DNA of 64,000 nt from Ciona intestinalis (lineage: Eukaryota; Chordata; Ascidiacea; Phlebobranchia; Cionidae), in assembly GCF_000224145.3 (NCBI RefSeq), contig NC_020176.2, positions 3,245,826 through 3,309,825 on the forward strand, read 5' to 3'. The notes beneath the pieces are model-generated. The model was given only the letters and a program-made list of their open reading frames with translations, was not told where the DNA came from and ran no database searches. The stretch's first letter is position 1, and each line of letters opens with the position of its first letter. Position numbers and translations under genes: made by a program. Below are positions 33,719 to 45,566 of the stretch, one piece after another.

Positions 33719-36700
33719 TTAAATGCAAACGTCGGTGTCGGTGTTGGTGCTGTCCACTATTTTTGACTTCTTCCAAATCGTGTATTGGTGTTGCCATATT
33801 AGTTGAGCGGCTTTCCATTCGTGTAGTCCAGGACCAGACGTATCTAAAGGTATATACACAGCATGGTTAACGGCTGATATATTTATTCTGTGACAAATTA
33901 CTTGAAGCAGCCAGGTTTTATTGAATGAATGAATGAATGAATGAATGAAAAACCCCCCCCCCCCCCCCCCCTTATTTTTCCTTGCGTGGCCGATAAACGA
34001 CAGTCATTTTAACAGGGGTGTTCTGTTTCACACACCTCATGCCAGTTTTCGAGTTACTACGTATTTAACTTGTGATACTTTTTGTGGAATTTGTTAATGT
34101 GATGGCCGACAATTTAGATAACTCATAAGCAACCACTGGATTAAATTAATTGCTGATGGAGATCTTCCTTGAAGACATACACGCCCACAATGGTTTAGCA
34201 GTAATTATTAATACGCTGTGCTAAAAACACAATATTACATAATGTACAATTCCACTTACAGTGCCCATCAACACAGTATGGCAAACTGCAGCCATCTAAT
34301 AAGTTAAAACGTTTCAGCTGACCAGCGTTCTTGCAAGTTACAGTAATTTGCATACACGGAGCGCTCGGTTGTGGTGGGCCAACCCCTGCCACGTTTTGCC
34401 TACAATTTAAATAAATGCATGAATAAAAAGAAAGCTTTAGTCTAAAAAAAAGGTAATAAATTTAAAGCTACTTTTAGAGTAAGACGGGACACTTTTAGCA
34501 CATAATATCCAAATATCCTAATCGTGTAAACAATTAACAACGATTGGTGGGAGTCGTGAGGATACGGTTTTATTATTTTTTAAATGTTTTTTATTTATTT
34601 CCCATCTTACCCCACAGTATACCATATAATATGATAAATTACCTCCATTCTTCAAATACTGGGTACCACACATGATGGACTTCTAATATCCACTTAATAA
34701 ACTGACATGTGTTGTCTGACTCCAACACAGATCGACACTCGGTTTTTGTGACAGCCGGACAGCTGATGGTTTGGGTAGTAACTGTATATATACGATTAGT
34801 AAATAAGCCATATATATAAAGATATAAAAATTATTGCTGTAAAAAAAAATAAAAAATAAAATGTAAACAAAATAAACAAAATCAATTTTCAGAAGAAATT
34901 ATAAAAAAAAACACCAAAAGAGTATAAAATATTTTTTCAAACTGAAAATGTAATTACAAAAACACAAACCATTTTCCGGGGTGAAACTTGGCTGGTTACA
35001 AAGCGAACCGTTACAGCATGTTGATTTTTCACAACTCTTAACTTTGTATCCTTTAAATACGCTATCAACTGCTAAACAATGGTTCGACCCGCATTGATCC
35101 ACGTCCATACACCCGCATAGAGCTCTCGGAACAGCTGGGCCGCTATCTAAAATAATATATATGCCATTTTTATGGTGATGTTTTATTTAGTTTTGTTGGG
35201 TAAGATTGGATAGTTTTATCACACAATATCCTACATTGTCTGATTGTGTTTTAAAAAATTTACAACGCTGTTTTTTGTATAAAAAAAATCATGGTTTGCT
35301 AGGAAATAAATTAAAGTTAAAAATTCTTACCTCGTGAAACAGTACCATAATAAATACCACATATTTGCTTTGGACCGCATTGGAAGGGTTCCAAACCGCT
35401 GGAGTCTTTAGAAGAAGCCAAGCCGTATAAGCATTTTGGCCCAGGCGTCTAATTGTGCATAAGATATGCATAAGATATTTATTTTTTCAAATACAGTAAC
35501 GATAGTCAAATTTATTAGAACAGTGAAAAGACGGGAATTAGCAACAGCACGTTAAANNNNNNNNNNNNNNNNNNNNNNNNNNNNNNNNNNNNNNNNNNNN
35601 NNNNNNNNNNNNNNNNNNNNNNNNNNNNNNNNNNNNNNNNNNNNNNNNNNNNNNNNNNNNNNNNNNNNNNNNNNNNNNNNNNNNNNNNNNNNNNNNNNNN
35701 NNNNNNNNNNNNNNNNNNNNNNNNNNNNNNNNNNNNNNNNNNNNNNNNNNNNNNNNNNNNNNNNNNNNNNNNNNNNNNNNNNNNNNNNNNNNNNNNNNNN
35801 NNNNNNNNNNNNNNNNNNNNNNNNNNNNNNNNNNNNNNNNNNNNNNNNNNNNNNNNNNNNNNNNNNNNNNNNNNNNNNNNNNNNNNNNNNNNNNNNNNNN
35901 NNNNNNNNNNNNNNNNNNNNNNNNNNNNNNNNNNNNNNNNNNNNNNNNNNNNNNNNNNNNNNNNNNNNNNNNNNNNNNNNNNNNNNNNNNNNNNNNNNNN
36001 NNNNNNNNNNNNNNNNNNNNNNNNNNNNNNNNNNNNNNNNNNNNNNNNNNNNNNNNNNNNNNNNNNNNNNNNNNNNNNNNNNNNNNNNNNNNNNNNNNNN
36101 NNNNNNNNNNNNNNNNNNNNNNNNNNNNNNNNNNNNNNNNNNNNNNNNNNNNNNNNNNNNNNNNNNNNNNNNNNNNNNNNNNNNNNNNNNNNNNNNNNNN
36201 NNNNNNNNNNNNNNNNNNNNNNNNNNNNNNNNNNNNNNNNNNNNNNNNNNNNNNNNNNNTGTTAATGTTTAAAACACAATCAAGATATTTGGATATGTTT
36301 GCTAAAGTTGTCCCATCTTTCCCCACCCTAATGTAAATATTTTTATGTATATTATTCTTTTAAAGTAATCAATAATTACCGGTAAAACAGGTTCGTCTGT
36401 AGTTACTGACGTCACATCCAAGTCGAAGTCTTTTTTCCCAGTATTTTTTACGGTAATGAAGACGGCCATTCTGTCCTTTAATTTTCCGCACCCAATCCCA
36501 GGGCTACCACTTCCTCTTAGAAGCTGAGCGTTCAGGTAGACAGTGACTGTTCCCTGGTTTATAAGAATTGTTAAAAAACAATTAAAACAAGTTGACTAGC
36601 ATAGTTTTCAACACTAAGCTAGCTTGTATAAAAAAGCACACTCACTATAGCAAAAAATTATTTTTGTAGCCCAATGCAAGTTCATACATAGATGCTATAA

Positions 36701-39700
36701 AATACATAAAAAATAATTAAATTTATAAATATTTAAAAAGCATACTCGCTGGCATACATTTATACGATAAAAAGGCAGAAATGTTACTATAAAATTTATT
36801 AATTAATATTTAATATTAATATTTAAAAAGAAAAATTCACAAGCATGCATTAATAGTATTAAACTACATATTTGTTTTTGTAGTTCTAAATATACCTCAG
36901 TTATTGGGAACCCAACATCGTGTAATGCAGCGTTTGGGGTCGCCACTTTGCCGCAAACGTAAACCATTCCCTGAGCTCCAGGTGGAGTTCGGAAAATCAT
37001 TTTAATTGATCCTCTTGATGGAAAACTGAACTTGGAAAAATGCCGCTGTCCCGATTGCACAGGCACAGAAACACCACCGTTATTCTGTGTGAGTAAAATA
37101 CATGTTTTAGAAGTATGTTATATTTCAAATGTATACGAATGAATGTAATGAATGAATGTAATTTACTTTATCTTCGCGTGGCCGGAACACGACCGTCGTT
37201 ATGACACGGGTTTAACACCTCGTGCCATCTTTTCAGTTACCATGTATGTTACTTTGTAGGTGATTATTTTTTTTGATTTTTTTCACTTTTTTATGCATGG
37301 CTTATAATTTGGACAATCCATTAGTGACCACTGGGTTGGAACAATTGCCGTTAATTGTCTTGACCAAGGACACATACGCGCACAACTGTAGCAGCGTCGA
37401 GCCTTGAACCCATTACCTCTGGGTTACAGGCAGCTAGGCGCGCTAACCACTACGCCACGGCGCCGGAGAAAGTAACTTGCATTATCCTCGCGTGGCCGGA
37501 AAGAGGTAATCTTTATAACACAGCTGTTTCATGCACACATACCGGTATAATTGCAGTTGCAAAACAGCCTTCCGCTAAAAGTCGCTCTCTCAAGACGCCC
37601 AAAACGTCAAAGCCACTTAGCCCGAATGCATATCTGCTGCTTGGTTCACTCGCTATATCCCTGATTTCAGCCATATCTATTCCACCGCCAATACCAACAC
37701 CAAAGACGGTTATACCGTGAGATTTAACCTGTAAGAACATTAATATCAATTCTGCATCTAATTAAATACTAGGCCTAGGATGTCACTACAACAAAGACAA
37801 TTCTTAAGGATATAAAGAACGTTGTTTTTTAATAAAAATAAGAAAAGGGACGATTAGGAAATATAGCATATTTCATGTGTATATACTATACTGGCCTTTT
37901 AGAACTTAGTAACAGCAGCCGTCTCATATAACTAAATGTACTATATGTTGCTACGAAATATGTACAAACAAAAATCAAGCCCTAAACAACCAATTGTTTA
38001 ATAAAATATATATATTTCGCCTAAATGGCATCGTCAGTCTCTTTTTCAAATAGAATCAATATTCTACCAGTTTGTTATACTTACAGCGGCAGCTGGCAAA
38101 GTCACGTTGTCCATACTTTTCCCATCGGTCAAAACAACAAGAAACCTTGGCACGCCCTCCGAGGCAGGTCTTGCCCCATTTGGTGCCAAAAATCCATTTT
38201 TCAGGAGGTCATTCAATGCCAAACCGGTCATGGTGCCGCCTTACAACAGAAAAAAAGTGGGCAGTCTTACTCTGTGGTTTGTGAGTTAAAAAACACACTT
38301 ATTTACTTCCAGTCTTAAACCGTGTAACCACCGGATCGGAGGCAGGCGCGCGAATCATTTTCTATGATTCAAATTAAACCTACCTCTCGGGTATTTGGCA
38401 CGAAGGATCTGTTTCTCAATTGCCTGGAAGGACATTTGTTGATTGAAACGGCTGTGTATTTCAGATCTTGATGCATAGACTGAAAATCCAACACGGGTGT
38501 CGTGAGGTCCGATCTTGAATGCTTTAACCAAGTTGACGAGAAAATGCAAGCTCGTGTTAAAGTCGCGGCTGCCGACACTTCCACTACCGTCAAGGACAAA
38601 CCAGATGTCAAGTTTATGATGTCCACAAGCTGTGGAAATGAATGAATGAATGAATGAATGAATGAATGAATGAATGAATGAATGTTACTAGTTTATCCTC
38701 GCGTGGCGGAAAATGATAGTCGTTATAACAAGAATGTTCTGTTTGAATTATATGTTACTTATTTGTCCTCTCGTAATGGCGGGTAAACGAACGTCTTCAT
38801 AACACGAGTGTTCTGTTTCACACACAACGTGCCCGCTTACGTGTTAGTTACCACTTGTGTAACTTAGTGTGTAATTAATAAAATTCATGTTATGAGATTA
38901 GGTTTTTATTACAATATCCATTACATGTGCTATTCGTAGTTTTCGAAGCAAACTCTATAAACTTGGAAGCGTTGCCACCGGGATGGTACACCGTACTCCA
39001 CCATCTAGCTTGTTGGGAAATCGTTAAAGGGATGCCAGAAGATCCCAAATGCTGTTGGATAAAGATACGAGCGGCGAAAGCGGAACGAATTGGAGAACTG
39101 TGTGACATATTTGTGTGTGTGAGTAATTTTGAACCAGGATTCATTTTTTGAGGCACTAATAGTTAGGCTGTGGCAAGATGGTACATGATTCGCATTTTGT
39201 GGTAAAAATAAATTTACAGAATTATATGTCTGTATTCACACCACTCAAAATGAGCGTTATTAATTGTTACAAACCAAGATTAGAAAACGTTGGATATTGC
39301 ACTAACGGTAACTATCTTACCCCACAGTATTAAAAATGTGCGCGGTTATATACAGACCCTGAAACTTTTTATATTACCTGAAGTCTGAGTTTGAAAAATC
39401 AGTATTCGGTTGACCCAAAACACAGTTAGCTCTGGTTATAAGCTGTTGTACCTCTGAACTGAGTTTTCCACGTAAAGTTGACTTTATATGAGGAGATATC
39501 TAAAACAACGTGAAATTTAGAAAAAAGTGGGGAAAGATGGGACACATTTTTATTCTAATTTGTCGTCCCATTTGGTAGTAAACAAAGAAAACTCAAAGTA
39601 TTATAAAACCGTATCTTTGAAACTTCAATAGACCCCTGTTAATTGTTTAAAAAACGATCAGGATATTTGGATACTATGTGCTAAAGGTGTCCCATCTTCC

Positions 39701-40335
39701 CCCACCCTACTATACCTCTTTTTGGTACTCGATATTTGCATAATAATAACATAACATACCATTTGATTTATTTGTGCGAGTATACAGTATTGAACGTAAG
39801 ATTAAATAAAATAACAAACGGAAAGGAATTATCAGCAAAACAGAAAAATATACAAATGTTAATACCTGCCAAATGCCACCCGACGAAAGATTGTTTTTTT
39901 CCCCCAAATTTGATTCCACCCACGCGATTCTGGACATCAGATTAAAATCGTTTTCGAATCCGCGAACCAAATCTAGTTTCTGCATGGCGGCGCTGACAAC
40001 TACCTTACCCTTGGAGCCTGGGATCAAAGTCAGATCGACCGGGGAACTGGTGTCAACTTTTCTGTAAGGAAAAAAAAACGGTTTTACGAAGTTTAAAAAA
40101 AAATTAAACAGAACGTAACGTGACATGCCGTGGCATACCAGATAATTCGTAATCGTGTACGAGTGTATGAAGCAGAACAAAACGAATTAAAAACTACTAT
40201 ATATGTCAAATGTATGTTGTATAAGAAGGCGGATGCGTCATTTTAGTTTGGCTAAACATTTACTTACACAAACTTTTGTCCATTGGAACTTAGCGCTGTC
40301 GCAAGAAAAGAGAGAATCAAAACCAACAATTTCAT
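33719..40335 (-). CDS. Paralog B: secreted lysozyme-like/VWA/Ly6 protein, 14 exons
   Basis: Exons (high to low): 40268-40335, 39866-40061, 39378-39499, 38925-39097, 38384-38629, 38085-38239, 37543-37728, 36896-37084, 36380-36553, 35331-35448, 34970-35146, 34643-34781, 34260-34399, 33719-33843. Every phase equals that of paralog A, and the lengths of exons 2-4, 6-8 and 10-11 are identical; the product is 735 residues. Signal peptide MKLLVLILSFLATALSSNG. The lysozyme-like module has RIAWVESNLGE, GGIWQ and SAFAARIF (Glu72 in the catalytic-like position). The VWA metal site is intact: DGSGS, GGTMTG, LTDG. The Ly6/uPAR domain spans exons 10-11 (KCLYG, QICG, QCGSNHC, CCNGSLCNQP). The C-terminus is ten residues longer than in A. 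The 703-N gap falls in intron 9 and costs no coding sequence. By eye it is about 60-75% identical to A in the best exons. Confidence 0.88.
33920..34200 (-). mobile_element. SINE with long tail, head missing
   Basis: Contains the (GAAT)n tail at 33921-33949, a 19-bp poly-C run at 33953-33971, then the SINE body. It lies in intron 13 of paralog B. Confidence 0.7.
34474..34626 (+). mobile_element. MITE, shortened
   Basis: Forward copy in intron 12 of paralog B (agacgggacacttttagcac), missing part of the right half. Confidence 0.6.
35197..35285 (+). mobile_element. MITE, left half
   Basis: Forward half-copy in intron 10 of paralog B (ttgggtaagattggatagtt; acaatatcctacattgtctg). Confidence 0.5.
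35557..36259. other. Assembly gap (703 N)
   Basis: A run of 703 N inside intron 9 of paralog B; the odd length suggests a size estimated from read pairs. Confidence 0.99.
36260..36333 (-). mobile_element. MITE cut by N gap
   Basis: Right end of a reverse copy emerging from the 703-N gap in intron 9 of paralog B, ending gtcccatctttccccaccct. Confidence 0.65.
37138..37464 (-). mobile_element. tRNA-derived SINE, full-length reference copy
   Basis: Read on the minus strand, it starts at GGCGCCGTGGCGTAGTGGTT (A box ggcgtagtgg at 37447-37456). The B box ggttcaaggc lies at 37401-37410, then a body with ccagtggtcactaatgg, then a 3' part (ccgtgtcataacgacggtcg, cacgcgaagataaag) and an (ATTC)n tail at the low-coordinate end. 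It has no coding capacity; mobility would depend on a LINE. It lies in intron 7 of paralog B, next to a second truncated copy. Confidence 0.85.
37466..37540 (-). mobile_element. SINE 3' fragment abutting the exon 7 donor of paralog B
   Basis: The SINE 3' part (gtgtgcatgaaacagc..gtgttata..cacgcgaggataatg) begins inside or immediately after the donor gtatgtgtg of exon 7. Confidence 0.7.
37795..37895. mobile_element. MITE fragment
   Basis: Weak interior match (gaacgttgttttttaataaa, gattaggaaatat) in intron 6 of paralog B. Confidence 0.35.
38639..38751 (-). mobile_element. SINE 3' fragment whose tail abuts the exon 5 acceptor of paralog B
   Basis: A run of about eleven gaat units (38639-38683) is the element's tail. 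On the minus strand it reads (attc)n and stops ~8 nt before the acceptor ttccacag of exon 5. Confidence 0.7.
38752..38875 (-). mobile_element. SINE 3' fragment, second in tandem
   Basis: Another copy joined to the previous one (ctctcgtaatggcggg; cttcataacacgagtgttct; gttaccacttgtg). Confidence 0.65.
39168..39332 (-). mobile_element. MITE, nearly complete
   Basis: Reverse copy in intron 3 of paralog B, from ggctgtggcaagatgg to cttaccccacagta. Confidence 0.7.
39523..39714 (-). mobile_element. MITE, complete
   Basis: Reverse copy in intron 2 of paralog B, ending cttcccccaccctactata; its left end is ~24 nt from the exon 3 acceptor. Confidence 0.85.
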
Positions 40336-40755
40336 AGCGAACCTGAAGCTCTCAATTTATACCAATATTCGTTTGACTCTGCCGCGGTATAAAATTTCCT
40401 ATTGCAAAAAAGTATAGTACTGTGGGGTAAGATGGGTTTGCCGTTAGCGCATAGTATCTCATATTTCCTAATTGTGTTTTTAACAATTAATACGGTTTTT
40501 TTTATAATTCTGCAAAACTTTTGGTTTACTACCAAATGAGACGATAAAATAGAATACGGACCATTTTACCTCAGCCTATACCATTACCGTATAACGCGCA
40601 ATCAAAGTGGCATAAATACACGCATGGAACTTATAAAAACGTATTTTTCTGACTGTTTACAAAGTGATAGAAAGACCCTATACTGCTAAGGTGGAAAACT
40701 ATATGTGCATAAACTTTCGCGACTAGTTTCATCGAAACCAGTTGCGACTTTTATA
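40336..40755 (-). promoter_or_regulatory. Promoter and 5' leader of paralog B
   Basis: A TATAAAA lies at 40749-40755 on the minus strand. The block shared with paralog A (ctttgtaaacagtca) is at about 40651-40670, the same ~80 bp from the TATA box as in A. A MITE (40413-40580) sits between that block and the start codon. A second TATAAAT lies only ~25-30 nt upstream of the ATG, so the real start site is uncertain. Confidence 0.4.
40413..40580 (+). mobile_element. MITE in the leader of paralog B
   Basis: Forward copy of the second subfamily (tatagtactgtggggtaaga), lying between the shared promoter block and the start codon. Confidence 0.8.
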
Positions 40756-42220
40756 CTGAAAAACCAGCTCTTTCGTGGTGTGATATTTTTTTCTCATTCT
40801 AATTACTTTTATATTGTTATGCCATGGTCTCTATGTACTGACATATAATATACCGCCTTTTTCGTTTGTTGTAATAACCGCTTATTAGGACAGATAATGT
40901 CATGGGAATCTTTCGCGCTTTTGCGAAATAAAGGCGTATAGGATTGCGGGTCTGTCGCACAATACATTTCTACGTATACGGTGATCGCATTGGTTTAAAA
41001 TGGCAGCTTAGAGGCAATTGCCAACAGTCCAAAAAATATAACACATTTATACTTTAATTTCTTAAAAGATAAAATACATTTTATTTTCGTTTCTAAAAGC
41101 TAAAATGTATTATTTGAAACCTAAGAAGTTGCAGTACCGTTTACCTACTAAAGTATTGTGTATATATACCCTGTATGTAAACAATAAATTGAAAGTTGAA
41201 ACCTTTTATTAAATAACAACAGATTGTACTTCGGCACTTTTGTTATATTTTATCAAAAGCGTTAATGTTTTCCCAAGGTTGGGCATTTAAATCAGTGTTT
41301 AATTTGAAACCGGGTATTACACCAGTTCATATAATATTTGAACAATTATTTGTTATGGGAACAGGTTTGTCGCAAACATAGTATTAAACCTATTGAGTAC
41401 ATACGTGTCTTTGGACAAAACACTTAACATTCATTGCTTTAACCCAGTGCTGGTCACTAATAGGGTGTTTTAATTGCTAGCCGTACAAAATAAAACAGTT
41501 ACCCGCAGTTACATATATGGTAACTCGCGTATCCATGCGGTTTCCCTTTATTTTTTGCCGCGGTATAAGAAGTACAATTGATCACAACGATATTCATATT
41601 ATATTACGTATATGTGGATTAGGGTGGAATTTTTAGCAACATACAGCCTCTATTTACGCCTTGCAGATTACCAGATACTGCGTAATGATTGCGCACCGAC
41701 GCGTGACGTATACCTTGACGTATGCTCTGACGCACATTGTCAATAATTTGGACCGAAAAGCTTTTTTGTACAGATTTTGAATTGCCTGACGTACTTCTAT
41801 AATATGTGTTTTCGGGTTCGCCTTTCGTAATAACCACATTTATGTGTAAGGTACTATTCGGGTAGATTAAATAAATTGCCATTCGTTCTTTCCTAACTGT
41901 TGTTTTTTCCTATCAATTTTATGTTGGGTATTTCATTATGAGATAAATACAGATATAGGGCACGAAATATACATCAGAATCTGCCTACACAAACTTAAAT
42001 ATGTGTATGTTCTCACGCAAACTTAGATTTGATTTTTATCGCGAAATGTTTCGGCGTAAATCCATTTTCATAAATCACGTTTTCCATGCAAATGGATCAA
42101 CGATTTGTTAACAGCATTAAAACAATAATATGCTGGTTATAGTATTTGCATAAATGCCAAACATAAAAAATAAACAATTACTTAGGGCAGTTTTGCTCTA
42201 GATTGAATACCTAATACGTA

Positions 42221-42397
42221 CAGCAGGGTGGGTAAGATGGGTTTCAATTTTTTATTGTCCTTTTTGTAGTAAACAAAAATACATAACTATATAACCGTAG
42301 CCTCATAATTGCGTTCTTAATTGTTGAAAATACGATTAGAAAATATGGGTTGTAGGTACAAGGTACTAACAACTTCTTATCGTAGCCCACATTATAT
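42221..42397 (-). mobile_element. MITE, diverged
   Basis: Reverse copy starting cagggtgggtaagatggg. Confidence 0.65.
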
Positions 42398-42924
42398 AAT
42401 CTTTATAAAAACACGTCCGAATAAAAACTGAGAAAACAAGTTAATTCGGAGTTATAATATTTTCATTTTGTGCTGTAATTACTTTGATCTTCGATCTATA
42501 ATTAGCGAAATTTCCCTACACGCCCACAATATATTGATAAAGGAAATGAACCTATAACACTGAATCCATCTTACGAAGGAATATTACGGTACACGAACTT
42601 TCAATAGGTAACTTTAAAGCGTGTGGAAAATATGATTAGTTTCTGACGTCAACCGCAGACGCCAGCCCTATACCACATCAAGCATATATCTACGTGGTAG
42701 CATTGTTGCTTTTGCGACCAGAACAACACGTTTGGATATAGCAAAAACCCGAAATTTTCGGCAGCCATTATTGTGACTTGTATAAAAGAGACTTTTACTC
42801 CAGGCTTGGTTATGTTCACAATTTTACTTTTTTTAATAATTAAACTAAGTTTAAAGAATAAGAAAGTAGAATATGTTACTCCTTCTGTCACTTTTTTGTG
42901 ATTCCATCTTTTCAATTATACAAT

Positions 42925-43106
42925 ATAAGATGGGACACCTTTAGCACATAATTTTCAAATATCCTGATCGTGTTTTAAACAAATACATCGGTCTATCGGA
43001 GTCGTAAGCATATGGTTTTATAATTTTTAAAATGTTCTTTGTTTAATATTAAATAGGACAAAAAAATAGTACGAAAAGATGTCCCATTTTACCCCAACCT
43101 ACTATA
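42925..43106 (+). mobile_element. MITE, nearly complete
   Basis: Forward copy (aagatgggacacctttagca) ending ttttaccccaacctactata. Confidence 0.8.
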
Positions 43107-43531
43107 TTTGTATGGCCAATTAAGCGTACATGAGTTTTTTAAACTACAGACTACGCGACGCCAAATACCGATATAACACTACCTGTCAACACGTAGCATT
43201 GTAGGTGGTCCAGATGAAGTGATGTCATTTATTATAAAACTATATTTCTAAACCGCGTATTTGAATATTTATTGGATTTCAATTCGATGAATTGAACATA
43301 CATTAACTTTTATACGCGTGTGTGTAATTGGTAGCTCGCCATAAATTCACTATTATAGATATACCGATATAAATATGCAGTAACTTGTTTACCATCAATT
43401 GAAATCTGTAAAAACAATCGTTTATATTTTGAGATTTGGCCAGAATCTAAATTTTATACGCATTGTTAATGTGTGCTTTTGCGTAATCAATTGTTAAAAT
43501 GTGTGGATTTAATTTTGTGTTTGAGTTTTGA

Positions 43532-43725
43532 GGTATAGGAGAAGATATATGACACATTTTAAATATACTTTCTCATCTTATTTGGTAGTAAACAAAGAAC
43601 ATTCAAAAAAGTATATAACCGTATTCCTACGAGTTCTACTGACCGTTGTTATAGTTGTTTAAGACACGATAAGAATATTTCAATTTTTTGTGCTAAGATG
43701 TCCCATTTCACTCCACAGAACTATA
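43532..43725 (-). mobile_element. MITE, nearly complete
   Basis: Reverse copy with cttatttggtagtaaacaaa and atgtcccatttcactcca. Confidence 0.75.
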
Positions 43726-44804
43726 TCGTCAGTGAGTGTTACTCTCAAGCGTATATAAGAAATTAGGAATTCTCGCAGCACGGTTCACTTGCAAAGTCAC
43801 AACAATATGACCAACAAATACGTACAACTCTATGTACACCCTTTTAAACAGTATTTTGCTTGTTGCAAAGAAAATATGTTTTTGCATATTACCTTTAACC
43901 CTTTTAGTTAAACTTTTACTTAATGCGGAAAAGTGATCGACAAATATAGGTGCGTGGGTTTAAAAAATGCGGGGATTTTGGAAACATTTCGGGGACCATT
44001 TCGCTTGCATGCTGGTTGTCGTCAGCGGAAAAAATACTGTTTTTTTCTGAAAAATGCATGTATGTCAGGTCAGGCTCGTCATAGAATTAAAAGCAAGGTA
44101 AGGGGATATCGCGTGCAGTGAAGGTGGAACGGTAGTTCATTTCAGAAAGAAAACAACTCGACATACCTTTGATTAGCACCCCCGTGACTGAGCAAACCCA
44201 TAACTGTAAACAAGCCCACATTGTCAGTAATATTTAAATAAGGGAGGTTACGACCACTCTTTCTAATACATCTCCGTAATTTGGCAAACTGTGCTAAAAG
44301 TATAAATACATTTTTTATGACAATGAGCGTAAATTTCTTTTTGTTGAAATAAAATATTAAATAAATATGACCATTTTATTATTTGTTCAATTAATATAAA
44401 TTTCCCAAAAACAAAAAGCGCCACTTATTTTGTGTAATTACTTATTTTATATTTTGTTATGGTAGAATAATATTGTACATATTTAATTCGATATTTATTT
44501 CACTTTTTAATTTGGTAATCAATTTATCTTTTAATTGAAACTTTATAAAATACTTCCTAAATCAAAGTTGAATTAGCAGTTTATTTTCGTTTTTCTACGT
44601 AGTAATTTTCATAATATTATACACGACACCGTTTTTGGTATTTTAAATAATTTTAATAACCCAAAATATCTCGTTATTAATTCACCTAAAGTACCGTTAG
44701 TGTTAGTCTGTGTAGTTCAAAACGAGAAAAAGTTTAACATTTTAACATGTAGATCTACAGCGCCACCGTGTGTTTGAAAGAATGTATAAATTTTACCTAT
44801 CCTA

Positions 44805-44888
44805 GCATTGCGGGGATACGACAGTTGTTGGAACACGGGTGTTCTGTTTTGCACACCTCGTGTTTTCTTCCGTTACCATATATCGTGC
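44805..44888 (-). mobile_element. SINE 3' fragment
   Basis: Short piece with gcggggatacgacagttgtt and aacacgggtgttctgtttt. Confidence 0.6.
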
Positions 44889-45566
44889 AGCTATGTTCGT
44901 AAAGTTGAATGCATTTCGACTGTATGGCGTATATTAGTGTAGCGGTGATAAAAACAGCTCACCTGCAGATTTCAAAAAAGTTCTGTAACTTTTCTTGGTA
45001 TTGTGGTTGGTATGTATGATACAGCGTTTTACGGTTTGATCGGTTGGTCTTAATAATTGTGTATTTAGTTTAATCCGTTTCAATCGCAAGTTCTAACGTT
45101 GATAATGTATAAGCTCCATTCTTTTTGAAACTTGTACTATAACATTTTAAAATTACAAATACATATTTTTTAAAACGTTTACTCATGATTGTATAAATAC
45201 ATTCACGAAATTCTATTGATGAATATTTCTCTACATATTTTCCTATTCTAGGATCAAAACTATCGATCTAAAATTATTTACGGAAACACTGCAATAATTT
45301 CTGGCAGAATGATGCATTTGTTTTGGTCATGTGACTGTGATGTTTTGCTTTACAATGGGCGTACTGGAATATTTTAAAAACCATTTATATATTTCATTGC
45401 ACACATTTTTTTAGAGCATACTTAACACTGTAACAACCTAAATGTTTTAAACACGAAAAGTTATTTTAAAGGCACTATACAATAAAAGTACAAACAGTTT
45501 AGTATCTTATATTTTACAGCCTTAGATTTGATTATTAAACCAAGGTGTTATATATACATTGACAAC

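Larger units (their letters stand above)
40756..45566. other. Spacer between paralog B and the three-exon gene
   Basis: No confident gene. It holds the shared upstream block at 41181-41259, MITE copies at 42221, 42925 and 43532, a very AT-rich tract around 44300-44700 and a SINE fragment at 44805. A minus-strand open frame of 87 codons at 41619-41882 is possible but unsupported. Confidence 0.55.

Noticed and set aside
38927-39151. Plus-strand frame of 74 codons.
   Set aside because: It is the antisense of exon 4 of paralog B.
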